Positions 34,741-42,328 are shown, counted from the first letter of the stretch. The stretch: 64,000 nt of DNA from Streptomyces sp. NBC_00525 (GCF_036346595.1 NZ_CP107834.1:5642001-5706000), one strand, 5' to 3'. The notes: a model not told the origin generated them from the letters alone. A program made the numbers and translations.

Positions 34741-35328
34741 CTACCGGTCCGGCGTGCCCGTGATCGCCGTGACCGCCATCCGCACCGCCCGCTCGGACAC
34801 CGCCCGGTAGTTGTCGCCCGCCTCGATCGCCGTCGTGGCGGCGTTCACGATGCCCTGGAGCAGCACCGCCGTGCGGCGGGGATCGTCCTCGCCCAGCTCC
34901 GTGAGCGCGCCGATCAGCGGGGTGAGCAGCTCCGCGTGCGCCCGGCCCGCGCTCTCCCGTACCAGCTTCGCGTCCCGCACCCCGGCCAGGGCGCGGGCGA
35001 TCCGGTGCTCCCCGCTCCGCACCAGCTCCAGCTGCGCCGACACATAGGCGGCGATCCGCTCGCGCGGGGTGTGCGCCGCCGCCATGCCGGACCGGATCGC
35101 GTCCGTCCAGCGGGGCAGCGCGTCCTCGACCACGGCGGCCAGGAGCTCGGGCCGGCCCGGAAAGTACTTGTACACGCTGTTGCGCGCCAGGCCCGTGGCC
35201 CGCGCCACGGCGGCGAAGGTGACCGCCTCCGCGTCGCCCTCCTCCAGCAGCGCGCGCGCCGCCCGCACCAGGGCCAGCCGCTGCTGGGCGTGGTGCTCGG
35301 CGACCGTGGCGGCGCTGATGCGGGGCAT
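34741..35328 (-). CDS. TetR-family regulator beside an FtsX-type ABC exporter
   Basis: 195 residues. The N-terminal HTH is clear: RLALVRAARALLEEGDAEAVTFAAVARATGLARNSVYKYFPGRPELLAAV. The rest is a helical ligand-binding domain. TAGACT lies six bases before the ATG, a leaderless-type promoter. It is divergent from the permease/ATPase pair, and two palindromes lie between them, so it probably represses the exporter and itself. Confidence 0.9.
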   Translation of the reverse strand: MPRISAATVAEHHAQQRLALVRAARALLEEGDAEAVTFAAVARATGLARNSVYKYFPGRPELLAAVVEDALPRWTDAIRSGMAAAHTPRERIAAYVSAQLELVRSGEHRIARALAGVRDAKLVRESAGRAHAELLTPLIGALTELGEDDPRRTAVLLQGIVNAATTAIEAGDNYRAVSERAVRMAVTAITGTPDR

Positions 35329-35372
35329 CCGCCCAGTCTAGGAGCCACGCCCGGAGACCCGACCCCCGCTTG

Positions 35373-35416
35373 GGGACGGTGCGTCGCCATCCTCTATGTT
35401 GGCGACGCACCGTCCC
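35373..35416. promoter_or_regulatory. Large perfect inverted repeat upstream of ABC exporter
   Basis: Arms of 16 bases, GGGACGGTGCGTCGCC at 35373-35388 and its exact reverse complement at 35401-35416, flank a 12-base AT-richer spacer ending in TATGTT, a possible -10 box towards the exporter. Each arm is long enough to bind a TetR-type dimer on DNA, or the whole may form an RNA hairpin in the leader. Confidence 0.65.
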
Positions 35417-35420
35417 TAAA

Positions 35421-35437
35421 ACCGACCGCCGGTCGGT
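35421..35437. promoter_or_regulatory. TetR-operator-like palindrome ACCGACC-N3-GGTCGGT
   Basis: Seven-base perfect arms around GCC, the size and symmetry of a TetR-family operator. It lies between the divergent TetR and exporter genes, 28 bases before the GTG at 35465. Confidence 0.6.
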
Positions 35438-35464
35438 CTGAACCTCTCCATGAAGGAAACCGCC

Positions 35465-36580
35465 GTGTTCCTCGCTCTGCTGGAGCTGCGGGCCGCCCGA
35501 GGGCGCTTCGCGCTCATGGGGTCCGTCGTGGTGCTCGTCGCCGCACTCGTCGGCATCGTCTCCGGTTTCACCACCGGCCTCGGCGACGACACCGTCTCCG
35601 CCCTGCGCGCCCTGCCCGCCTCCCACCTGGCCTTCTCGTCCGACGCCCGGTCCGACCAGTTCGCCCGCAGCCTCCTCGGCCCCAAGACGGCCACCGCCCT
35701 GCGCGAGGACGCGGGCACCGACGTCACACCCCTCGGCGTCTCCATCACCCGGGGCACCACCGACCGGGGCGCCGAGGTGGACCTCGCCGCCTTCGGCGTC
35801 GAGCCGGACGGCTTCCTCAGCCCCGCCGTCACCGGCGGCAGCCCGCTCACCACCACCGACCCCGGCACCGTCGTCGTCTCCGGCGCGCTCGTGGACGAGG
35901 GCGTGGCCGTGGGCGACACCCTCGTCATCGACCGCCTCGGCGTCGAACTGCGCGTCGTCGGCACCACCGGCCGCCTCAGCTACGGCCATGTACCCGCCGC
36001 CTACGTCCCCCTGACGACCTGGCAGCGCATCCGCTTCGCCACCCCCGGCGCGCCCGCCGCCACCGAGGTCCCCGACCAATTCGGCGCACTGGCCCTGCGC
36101 TCGGCGCCGGACACCCCGGTGGCCGAACTGGACGCACGCCACTCCACCACCACGCTCACCAAGGAGGAGGCGTACGAGGCGGCCCCCGGCTACACCGGCG
36201 AACGCGTCACGATGAACTCGATCCAGGTCTTCCTCTACCTGATCGCCCCGCTCGTCGTCGGCGCCTTCTTCGCCGTGTGGACCGTGCAGCGCGGCCCCGA
36301 ACTCGCCCTGCTCCGCGCCCTCGGCGCCTCCCGCCGACGGCTCCTGGCCCACACCGTCGCACAGGCCGCCCTGGTCGTCGTGGCCGGTACCGCGGTCGGC
36401 GCCCTGCTCGCGGCGGCGGTCGGCCTGCTCGTGGGGGAGCAGGTGCCCTTCAGCCTGCCCGCCACCACCCTCCTCACCACCATGTGCACCGTCGCGGCCG
36501 TGGGCCTCGCCGGCACCGCGCTGACCCTGCGCCGGGTCACCTCCGCCGACCCGCTGATCATGCTGGGAGCCAACCGATGA
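35465..36580 (+). CDS. FtsX/MacB-type ABC transporter permease
   Basis: 371 residues from a GTG at 35465, preceded by AAGGAAA; the ATG at 35450 has no ribosome-binding site and MFLALLELRAARGRFALMG is the usual start of this group. One membrane helix follows the start, then a 200-residue extracellular domain, then three helices near the C-terminus with RGPELALLRALGASRRRLL between them. It forms an exporter with the ATPase encoded in the overlapping next gene. Substrate unknown; lipid, peptide or drug export is typical. Confidence 0.87.
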   Translation: MFLALLELRAARGRFALMGSVVVLVAALVGIVSGFTTGLGDDTVSALRALPASHLAFSSDARSDQFARSLLGPKTATALREDAGTDVTPLGVSITRGTTDRGAEVDLAAFGVEPDGFLSPAVTGGSPLTTTDPGTVVVSGALVDEGVAVGDTLVIDRLGVELRVVGTTGRLSYGHVPAAYVPLTTWQRIRFATPGAPAATEVPDQFGALALRSAPDTPVAELDARHSTTTLTKEEAYEAAPGYTGERVTMNSIQVFLYLIAPLVVGAFFAVWTVQRGPELALLRALGASRRRLLAHTVAQAALVVVAGTAVGALLAAAVGLLVGEQVPFSLPATTLLTTMCTVAAVGLAGTALTLRRVTSADPLIMLGANR

Positions 36581-37257
36581 ACGCCCCGACGCCCCCGCCG
36601 CTCGAACTGGACGGCGTCACCGTCTCGTTCGGGCGCGGCGAGACCCGCACCACCGTCTTCGACGGACTCGGCCTCACCTTCGAACCCGGCGTGATGACCG
36701 CCCTCGTCGGCCCGTCCGGCTCCGGCAAGTCCTCGCTCCTTGCCGTGGCGGGCGCCCTGCTGCGGCCCGAGGCCGGCCGGGTCCTGCTCGGCGACGAGGA
36801 CCTCGCGGCCCTCACCGACGCCGGGCGCGCCCGGGTCCGCCGCGAGCACATCGGCTACATGTTCCAGAGCGGCAACCTGCTCTCCGCGCTGCCCGCCGTC
36901 GAACAGCTCCTGGCCGCCGCGTACATCGGCGGGCACAGCCCCCGCGCCCACCGGGCCCGCGCCGAGGAGGCGCTGCGCGCGGTCGGCCTGGGCCACCGGC
37001 TGCGCCACCGCCCCGAGCAGCTGTCCGGCGGCGAGCGCCAGCGCATCGCCCTGGCCCGCGCGCTCTTCCTGTCGCCTCGGCTGCTGCTCGTGGACGAGCC
37101 GACCGCGGCCGTGGACCGCTCCCAGGCGGGCGAACTGGCCGCGCTGCTGGCCGACCGCACCCGCGAGGACCGGTGTGTCACCGTCGTCGCCACGCACGAC
37201 CCGGTGGTGGCCGGGGCGGCCGGCCGGGTGGTGGACATGGCCGCGCTGACCGGGTAG
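36577..37257 (+). CDS. ABC transporter ATP-binding protein (LolD/MacB type)
   Basis: 226 residues; the ATG overlaps the permease stop as ATGA. Walker A GPSGSGKSS, Q-loop MFQSGNLLSALPAVEQLL, signature LSGGERQR, Walker B LLLVDEPTAAVD and H-loop ATHD are all intact. It drives the FtsX-type permease upstream. A strong hairpin ends the operon at 37302-37340. Confidence 0.92.
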   Translation: MNAPTPPPLELDGVTVSFGRGETRTTVFDGLGLTFEPGVMTALVGPSGSGKSSLLAVAGALLRPEAGRVLLGDEDLAALTDAGRARVRREHIGYMFQSGNLLSALPAVEQLLAAAYIGGHSPRAHRARAEEALRAVGLGHRLRHRPEQLSGGERQRIALARALFLSPRLLLVDEPTAAVDRSQAGELAALLADRTREDRCVTVVATHDPVVAGAAGRVVDMAALTG

Positions 37258-37301
37258 CACCGGGCATCGGACCTGCCGGTCGTGCGGTGCGGGCATGCGA
37301 A

Positions 37302-37340
37302 AGGTCCGGCCGGACAGCGGGAGGCTGTCCGGCCGGACCT
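37302..37340. terminator. Bidirectional terminator hairpin
   Basis: Perfect 17-base arms (37302-37318 and 37324-37340, AGGTCCGGCCGGACAGC and complement) around GGGAG. It sits between the converging exporter and long-chaplin genes and can serve both. Confidence 0.82.
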
Positions 37341-37362
37341 CGTCGTGCTCCGGAGGGTCAGG

Positions 37363-38277
37363 TCACTTCTTCGCGGCGCGGGCGCGGCCCATCATCAGAC
37401 CGCCACCGAGGACCATCGCGGCGGCGGCGCCACCGGCGAGGCCCAGGTTCTCATTGGCACCGGTGTCCGCCATCTGCGGCGGCTTGTGGTGGTGGCTCGG
37501 CGGGCAGTCGTCGTCGTGGTGGTGCACCGGGGGAGTCGGCGTGGTCGGCGGCTCCGGCGGGGTGGGCGGGGTGTGGTGGTGACTGGGCGGGCAGTCGTCG
37601 TCGTGGTGGTGTGCCGGCGGGGTCGGCGGCGTCGGAGGCTTCGGGGGCTCCGGCGGGTTGTGGTGGTGGCTCGGCGGGCAGTCGTCGTCGTGGTGGTGCA
37701 CCGGCGGCGTCGGAGGCTTGGGAGGCTCCGGCGTGGTGCAGTCGCAGTCGTGGTCGTGGTGACCCTTCGGCGGCTTGTGGTGCGGCGGCTTGTGGTGCGG
37801 GGGCTCCTCGGTCGGCGGCTCCACCACGGGCGGCGGGGTGACCTCGTCGCCCCCACCGTTCTCGCACTCGTTGCCGGCGGCCGGGTTCAGCAGCCCGACC
37901 ACGTTGACGCTGTTGCCGCAGACGTTGACGGGGATGTCGACGGGGGCCTGGACCACGTTGCCCGACAGGACACCGGGGGAGTTGGCCGCGACGCCGGTGG
38001 CGCTGGCGCCCTGGGAGTCGCCGGAGCCGGAGCCGCCCTCGTTCTCGCACTCGTTGCCGAAGGCCGGGTTCAGCAGCCCGATCACGTTGACCGTGTTGCC
38101 GCAGACATTGACGGGCACGTGCACCGGAACCTGCACGACGTTGCCCGAAGCGACGCCGGGCGAACCGACGGCGGCGCCGTCTGCCGTGGCATCGGCGAAG
38201 GCGTAGCCGCCCGAGGCGGTCAGGATGCCTGACGCCGCCGCCATGACGAGCATGCTTTTACTCAAGGCTTTTCGCAT
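37363..38277 (-). CDS. Long chaplin with two chaplin domains and sortase-type C-terminus (ChpA/B/C-like)
   Basis: 304 residues. A signal peptide (about 1-28) is followed by two chaplin domains at about 34-78 and 93-139, each with two Cys and the motif VNVxGLLNPAxGNEC. Residues 144-268 are a Pro/His/Asp/Cys-rich stalk with three copies of HHHDDDCPPSHHH. The end has MADTG at 269-273, a variant of the LAXTG sortase motif, then a hydrophobic helix and the tail RARAAKK. Long chaplins are attached to the cell wall and help anchor the amyloid layer of aerial hyphae. The His/Asp/Cys repeats could bind metal. Confidence 0.93.
   Translation of the reverse strand: MRKALSKSMLVMAAASGILTASGGYAFADATADGAAVGSPGVASGNVVQVPVHVPVNVCGNTVNVIGLLNPAFGNECENEGGSGSGDSQGASATGVAANSPGVLSGNVVQAPVDIPVNVCGNSVNVVGLLNPAAGNECENGGGDEVTPPPVVEPPTEEPPHHKPPHHKPPKGHHDHDCDCTTPEPPKPPTPPVHHHDDDCPPSHHHNPPEPPKPPTPPTPPAHHHDDDCPPSHHHTPPTPPEPPTTPTPPVHHHDDDCPPSHHHKPPQMADTGANENLGLAGGAAAAMVLGGGLMMGRARAAKK
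37480..37707 (-). repeat. Triplicated HHHDDDCPPSHHH coding repeat in long chaplin
   Basis: Three copies at protein residues 194-206, 223-235 and 252-264, spaced exactly 29 residues apart and separated by PPT/PPE linkers. Codons differ little between copies (gtggtggtg and cagtcgtcgtc blocks recur on the plus strand), so expansion by unequal exchange is likely. A fourth, degenerate HHDHDCDC lies at 173-180. Confidence 0.85.
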
Positions 38278-38552
38278 TGGTGCCCTTCCTTGGGACATTT
38301 CTCGCGGACGCACGGCCCGCAGTTCGTTCATCAGGCGGTGCCGCGGCTGTCGGGCCTGCCCGGTGTATCGGGTGAGCCTCCCGCCGAGCGGGCTCGACGA
38401 CAGCCATAACGACGTCCGCGTGCGTGAGAAACGTGAATCCAGTGAATTTCCTGTGATCGCGCGGCGAGGCTACGAGTGAACGTTTCCTCTCTCGATTTCC
38501 GTCAGTATGTCTCGATCACTTTCGTACGGACGTCCGTGTCTCCCCGGCATAC
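38278..38552. promoter_or_regulatory. Divergent upstream region, long chaplin and first rodlin
   Basis: About 275 bases without a credible gene, before the rodlin promoter module. The long-chaplin start has AAGGAAGGG before it. The stretch is AT-richer than the surroundings (e.g. 38400-38540). I saw no strong hairpin. Confidence 0.4.
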
Positions 38553-38595
38553 GGGTGAATAGTGATAACCAAACGCCGGGCGACGAGTTGGTCAG
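38553..38595 (+). promoter_or_regulatory. Rodlin promoter module 1
   Basis: GGGTGA, AACC (38567-38570) and GTTGGTCAG (38587-38595) occur at the same spacing in front of all three rodlin genes. AACC and GTTGA-like boxes 16 bases apart resemble the sigma-BldN -35/-10 pattern as I recall it; BldN is known to drive chaplin and rodlin genes. Confidence 0.6.
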
Positions 38596-38636
38596 GGCGC
38601 TCCGGTTCGGGGCATCCAGTACGAGAAGGGTTCATC

Positions 38637-39038
38637 GTGATCAAGAAGGTCCTGGCTACGGGTGCTGTCGCCGCCTCCATCCTCGGGCTCGGCGCCACGC
38701 AGGCGATGGCCATCGGCAACGACGGCGGTACGACCACGGTCAACGGCAACGGCGCCACCGAGGTGCTCGGCAACGCCGAGACGTACGGCGACGGCAGCCC
38801 GCAGTTCGACCTGGTCCAGGGCTCCCTGAACAAGGCCTGCGTCGGTCTGCCGCTCAAGGCGAACCTGGGTTCGCTGATCGGTCTCGTCCCGATTACGGTC
38901 CAGGACGTCAACGTCCTGTCCAACCCGCAGAACCAGCAGTGCACCGAGAACTCCACCCAGGCCAAGGGCGACGAGCCGCTGTCGCACATCCTGGACGGCA
39001 TCCCGGTCCTCTCGGGCAACGGCGCCGGCAACCGCTGA
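38637..39038 (+). CDS. rdlA: Rodlin (first copy)
   Basis: 133 residues from a GTG at 38637 with AGAAGGG before it. The signal peptide ends at about ATQAMA; the mature part starts [21 protein letters not shown] and has the two rodlin cysteines (NKACVGLPLKAN and NQQCTENSTQ). Rodlins organise chaplin fibrils into paired rodlets on aerial hyphae and spores. The symbol is assigned by family; which of the three copies equals RdlA or RdlB is not decided. A terminator hairpin follows. Confidence 0.92.
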   Translation: MIKKVLATGAVAASILGLGATQAMAIGNDGGTTTVNGNGATEVLGNAETYGDGSPQFDLVQGSLNKACVGLPLKANLGSLIGLVPITVQDVNVLSNPQNQQCTENSTQAKGDEPLSHILDGIPVLSGNGAGNR

Positions 39039-39051
39039 TCCGGCCGTCTCC

Positions 39052-39093
39052 GGGCCCGGCTCGTCGGCGTTCCTCCTCCGACGGTCCGGGCCC
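39052..39093 (+). terminator. Terminator after first rodlin
   Basis: 16-base arms with two mismatches, 39052-39067 (starting GGGCCCGGCTCGTCGG) and 39078-39093, around a ten-base loop, 13 bases after the stop. Confidence 0.65.
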
Positions 39094-39270
39094 GTTGCTG
39101 CCCACACTGCATCATTCGGGCGGTATTGATGAAATGTTCCTCTTGGGCAGTTTCGCCCACCGCCCCACATCGTTACGTATGACAGCGGCGGGGTCACGAG
39201 CGATCAGGTCCGCGCTCGTGCGGCACGAAAGCCGTGGCCGCTCCGGACTCCGCCCAGGAAAGGGTTTGAA

Positions 39271-39504
39271 GTGAAGTACACCAAGATCGCCGCCGTCGCC
39301 GCCGGTACCCTCATGGCCGTCGGTGCCGCCACCCCGGCCTTCGCCGACGCGGGCGCCGAGGGCGCCGCAGTCGCCTCGCCGGGCGTCGTCTCGGGCAACA
39401 CCATCCAGGTTCCGATCAACATCCCGATCAACCTGTGCGGCAACACCATCGACGTCGTCGGCGTGCTGAACCCGGCCTTCGGCAACACCTGCGTCAACGC
39501 CTGA
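39271..39504 (+). CDS. Short chaplin (ChpD-H type)
   Basis: 77 residues from a GTG at 39271 preceded by AAAGGG. A 26-residue signal peptide ending AFA is followed by one chaplin domain, DAGAEGAAVASPGVVSGN through LCGNTIDVVGVLNPAFGNTCVNA. Both Cys are present, unlike ChpE. Short chaplins are secreted and self-assemble into the amyloid surface film that lets hyphae grow into air. The long chaplin and rodlins nearby act in the same layer. Confidence 0.93.
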   Translation: MKYTKIAAVAAGTLMAVGAATPAFADAGAEGAAVASPGVVSGNTIQVPINIPINLCGNTIDVVGVLNPAFGNTCVNA

Positions 39505-39531
39505 TCAGGGCGCGTCGAATTTCTTCGGCGC

Positions 39532-39572
39532 GGAATGCCCCGGACCGCTCGAACCGCGGTCCGGGGCATTCC
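39532..39572 (+). terminator. Terminator after short chaplin
   Basis: Perfect 17-base arms, GGAATGCCCCGGACCGC at 39532-39548 and its complement at 39556-39572, around TCGAACC, 27 bases after the stop and followed by TGTTG. Confidence 0.82.
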
Positions 39573-39718
39573 TGTTGAAGAAAGCGGGGTTCCCCCAGTT
39601 GCCCCGGCGCCGTCGCGTCGTTAGGCAAGGGGAAAGCGGCGGAAGTCACGGCCACGGAAGGTTCGTACGGCGCGGGGACGCGACCGGAAATTCCGCCGCA
39701 GCAGAAGGGAACCCGAAA

Positions 39719-40021
39719 GTGAAGTACGCGAAGTCCGCCGCGCTCGTCGCCGGTTCCGTGATCGCGCTCGGCACGGCAGCCCCCGCCTTCGCCGCCGTCG
39801 CCACGCCCACGGCCCCCAGCTTCAGCCTCGACGGCGGCGTCAACCAGGTGATCGCGGCCGCCCCGCAGGTGGTCGACCCCGTCGTCGGTGCCGTCGACTC
39901 CGTCAGCGACACCACCGACCGCCTCCACGAGGACGGCACCGTGGCCAGGGTCGCAGGTCAGGCCACCGGAGCGGTGCAGGACGCGGCGCCCCTCCTCGGC
40001 GGCCTGCCGGTCGGCCGCTGA
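39719..40021 (+). CDS. Small secreted protein of the chaplin/rodlin cluster
   Basis: 100 residues from a GTG at 39719, with AAGGGA upstream. The signal peptide VKYAKSAALVAGSVIALGTAAPAFA is nearly the same as the short chaplin signal next door, so the two may share origin or secretion timing. The mature part is Val/Asp-rich (VNQVIAAAPQVVDPVVGAVDSVSDTTDRL) with no Cys and no chaplin motif. I do not recognise the family. A surface or spore-coat role is suggested only by the setting. Confidence 0.75.
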   Translation: MKYAKSAALVAGSVIALGTAAPAFAAVATPTAPSFSLDGGVNQVIAAAPQVVDPVVGAVDSVSDTTDRLHEDGTVARVAGQATGAVQDAAPLLGGLPVGR

Positions 40022-40085
40022 CCCGAGCCGACGACGCGTGCGTCCGTTCGATCGCACGCGAACTCCGGCCGTGTACGCACCTTTC

Positions 40086-40128
40086 GGGTGATGTGCCAGA
40101 ACCATTCCCGCGCCGCCGAGTTGATCAG
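40086..40128 (+). promoter_or_regulatory. Rodlin promoter module 2
   Basis: GGGTGA at 40086, AACC at 40100-40103 and GTTGATCAG at 40120-40128, with exactly the spacing seen at the other two rodlin genes. Confidence 0.6.
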
Positions 40129-40177
40129 TGCGCTCGGCACCGGCGGGCAACCAGAGAAGAACCAGAAGGGCAGTTTC

Positions 40178-40588
40178 ATGATCAAGAAGATGATGGCCTC
40201 GGCAGCCGTCGCCGCATCGATCGTCGGCGTCTCCGCCGCGGTCGCCCCGTCGGCCATGGCCATCGGCAACGACCAGGGCACCACCACCCTGAACGGCAAC
40301 GGTGCCGTGCAGTCGTACGGCAACTCCGCCACCCACGGCGACTGGAGCCCGCAGTTCGCGCTCATCCAGGGCTCGCTCAACAAGCCCTGCATCGCCCTGC
40401 CGGCCAAGGTCAACGCCGGTTCGCTGCTCGGCGTCGTGCCGATCTCGGTCCAGGACATCAACGTCCTGTCCTCGCCGCAGAACCAGCAGTGCACCGAGAA
40501 CTCCACCCAGACCAAGGGTGACGAGGCGCTGTCGCACATCCTGGACGACATCCCGATCCTCTCGGGCAACGGCGTCGCCAACGACTGA
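40178..40588 (+). CDS. rdlB: Rodlin (second copy)
   Basis: 136 residues from ATG 40178 with AGAAGGG before it. The signal peptide ends VAPSAMA; the mature protein begins [21 protein letters not shown] and keeps both cysteines (NKPCIALP, NQQCTENS). It is closely related to the other two rodlins. It has its own promoter module and terminator. The symbol is by family only. Confidence 0.92.
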   Translation: MIKKMMASAAVAASIVGVSAAVAPSAMAIGNDQGTTTLNGNGAVQSYGNSATHGDWSPQFALIQGSLNKPCIALPAKVNAGSLLGVVPISVQDINVLSSPQNQQCTENSTQTKGDEALSHILDDIPILSGNGVAND

Positions 40589-40612
40589 CGGGCGTCGACA
40601 CAGCCCTTCCCG

Positions 40613-40655
40613 CACGGCCCAGTGGTCGCCCGAACGGGCGCCCCGCTGGGCCGTG
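40613..40655 (+). terminator. Terminator after second rodlin
   Basis: Nested hairpin: outer arms CACGGCCCAG (40613-40622) and its complement (40646-40655), inner CGCCCG-AA-CGGGCG at 40627-40640. Confidence 0.7.
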
Positions 40656-40704
40656 TGCCGTAGTGGGGGCGGCCGGTTCCCGCCGTAGCGGGTAGGGCCC
40701 CCGC

Positions 40705-40887
40705 ATGGACCAGCAGCACAGCCGGCATCCGTCCGGCACCACCCCGATCTACGACCGGCTCCTCGCCGAATGGCAGGCCGCCCGCACCGCGCCGGTCCCG
40801 GCGCCGCCCGCACCCTCCGGCCCGCTCCGCGCGGCCGGACTCGTGCCGGCGGCCCGTACCCCGGACCGGCCGGGCGACCGGGGATGA
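40705..40887 (+). CDS. Small hypothetical protein between rodlin genes
   Basis: 60 residues. MDQQHSRHPSGTTPIYDRLLAEWQAAR resembles the TPIYD..L.EW N-terminus of many short Streptomyces proteins I have seen annotated as hypothetical. The rest is Pro/Ala-rich. No signal peptide. A TAGGGC box six bases before the ATG would fit leaderless expression. It may be a real small gene or a chance frame; function unknown. Confidence 0.5.
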   Translation: MDQQHSRHPSGTTPIYDRLLAEWQAARTAPVPAPPAPSGPLRAAGLVPAARTPDRPGDRG

Positions 40888-40925
40888 CACCGGTCGATCG
40901 AACTCATGCGGGATCGAACCCATTT

Positions 40926-40968
40926 GGGTGGATCAGCGGAACCGAAACGTCCGCACGGGGTTGATCAG
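40926..40968 (+). promoter_or_regulatory. Rodlin promoter module 3
   Basis: GGGTGG at 40926, AACC at 40940-40943 and GTTGATCAG at 40960-40968, again at the common spacing. Confidence 0.6.
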
Positions 40969-41006
40969 TACGTTCCAGAACGGAACGCTCCGAAAGGTGA
41001 AGCGTG

Positions 41007-41417
41007 ATGAAGAAGATGATGGCCGGCGCGGCAGTGGCCGTGTCCCTGGTCGGGCTTTCGGCCGTCGCGGCCCCCTCGGCCATGGCGATCGGTAACGACG
41101 GTGGCACCACCACCCTCAACGGCAACGGTGCCACCAGCGCCGTCGGCAACGCCGCGACCCACGGCGACGGCAGCCCGCAGGCCCAGCTCGTCCAGGGCTC
41201 GCTCAACGACCTGTGCCTGGGTGTTCCGGTCAAGGTGAACGCGGGCTCGCTCGTGGGTCTGCTCGTGCCGATCACGGCCCAGGACATCAACGTCCTGTCC
41301 TCGCCGCAGAACCAGCAGTGCGCCGACAACTCCACCCAGGCCAAGGGTGACGAGGCCCTGTCGCACCTGGTCAACGGCATCCCGGTCCTCTCCGGGAACG
41401 GCGTCGGCAACAACTGA
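41007..41417 (+). CDS. Rodlin (third copy)
   Basis: 136 residues from ATG 41007 (a GTG directly before it is in frame; AAAGGTG fits the ATG). Signal peptide to APSAMA, mature start [21 protein letters not shown], Cys residues in NDLCLGVP and NQQCADNS. S. coelicolor has two rodlins as I recall, so a third copy is an expansion. It differs most in the central loop ([17 protein letters not shown]). Confidence 0.92.
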   Translation: MKKMMAGAAVAVSLVGLSAVAAPSAMAIGNDGGTTTLNGNGATSAVGNAATHGDGSPQAQLVQGSLNDLCLGVPVKVNAGSLVGLLVPITAQDINVLSSPQNQQCADNSTQAKGDEALSHLVNGIPVLSGNGVGNN

Positions 41418-41504
41418 CTCCGTACGCCCGCGGCGGGCGGCCCGGCCTCCGGGTGGTCCGTCGCGCGTCGTCCGTCCTGTGCGACGTGTGCGTAACGCAT
41501 GACC

Positions 41505-41537
41505 GAGGCCCACCGCCCCGTCCGGGTGGTGGGCCTC
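41505..41537. terminator. Convergent terminator, third rodlin and DUF5949 gene
   Basis: 13-base arms with one mismatch, GAGGCCCACCGCC at 41505-41517 and GGTGGTGGGCCTC at 41525-41537, midway between the two converging genes. Confidence 0.65.
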
Positions 41538-41551
41538 AGCCATGGGCCGGG

Positions 41552-42052
41552 TCAGCGCAGGCCGCGCACCGGAAGCACGCAGTGCGCCGAGGTCGCGATG
41601 ACGTCCGGGTCACCGGCGAAGGCCCGCAGCTCCGCCTCGCCCACCGGGAGTCCGGGAGCGCCCTGCGGCCAAGGGCGGGTGGCGAACATCGCGTGCACCT
41701 CGCCCATGCCGTTGGCCGCGGCCAGCCATTCGGAGCGGACCGGGTACTGCGCGGTGAAGTGCGGCAGGGTCAGCACGGCCTGACCGGCCTGGACGAGGAG
41801 CTTCACGGAGAGTCCCGGCGTCTCGTCGGCGCGAACCGAGGGGCCGCCGACGGTCAGCCCGGCGCGCTGCAGCGCGATGCGCATGGCGTGCTCGCCGACC
41901 ACCGGCCCCTCCGCTCCGTCGCCCAGCGAATAGGCGAGAAGGAAGGCGGCGTCGTGCCCGCTCTGCTGGTACTCGCCGTTCCAGCCGATCAGGATGAGAG
42001 AGCCCAACTGGGCCGGGGTGAACGAGCCGGAGGCTGTCTGGGGGGAGGTCAT
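41552..42052 (-). CDS. DUF5949 family protein
   Basis: 166 residues. SFTPAQLGSLILIGWNGEY and AFLLAYSLGDGAEGPVVGEHAMRIALQRAGL match the Streptomyces family I know as DUF5949, function unknown. No signal peptide or membrane segment. TAGGGT lies seven bases before the ATG, a leaderless-type promoter. It converges with the third rodlin gene. Confidence 0.8.
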   Translation of the reverse strand: MTSPQTASGSFTPAQLGSLILIGWNGEYQQSGHDAAFLLAYSLGDGAEGPVVGEHAMRIALQRAGLTVGGPSVRADETPGLSVKLLVQAGQAVLTLPHFTAQYPVRSEWLAAANGMGEVHAMFATRPWPQGAPGLPVGEAELRAFAGDPDVIATSAHCVLPVRGLR

Positions 42053-42247
42053 GTGCCGCACCCTAACCGTCCGCGACCGGTCCAACTCCATGCGTATCAC
42101 CCGATCGAGGGACGACTGTTGACGATCCGGTCCGCGCGGAATAATGCGTTGAGCCGCCGGAGCCCATGGGGCTATGGTGTGCGGCGAGACGGACGGCCGA
42201 CCGGCCGCCGGAAGAGCACATGGACGAATGTGGAGGTGAGGACGTTG

Positions 42248-42328
42248 ATGACGGCCGTTGCGATGGGCGCTGCCCACAAGTCGAACAAGTCGAAGTTTCT
42301 CGTTTCCACCTCTGTGGCCACCGGCTGA
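42248..42328 (+). CDS. Possible small peptide upstream of rsgA
   Basis: 26 codons from ATG 42248 to TGA 42326-42328, starting MTAVAMGAAHKSNKSKFLVST. GGAGGTGAG lies nine bases before the ATG, one of the best ribosome-binding sites in the window. It ends 61 bases before rsgA. It could be a real micro-protein, a leader peptide, or chance; I recognise no family. Confidence 0.4.
   Translation: MTAVAMGAAHKSNKSKFLVSTSVATG

Noticed and set aside
37480..37760. Regular repeated blocks resembling a CRISPR-like array
   Set aside because: The repeats are in frame inside the long chaplin gene, encode HHHDDDCPPSHHH with Pro linkers, and there are no unique spacers of constant length or cas genes.
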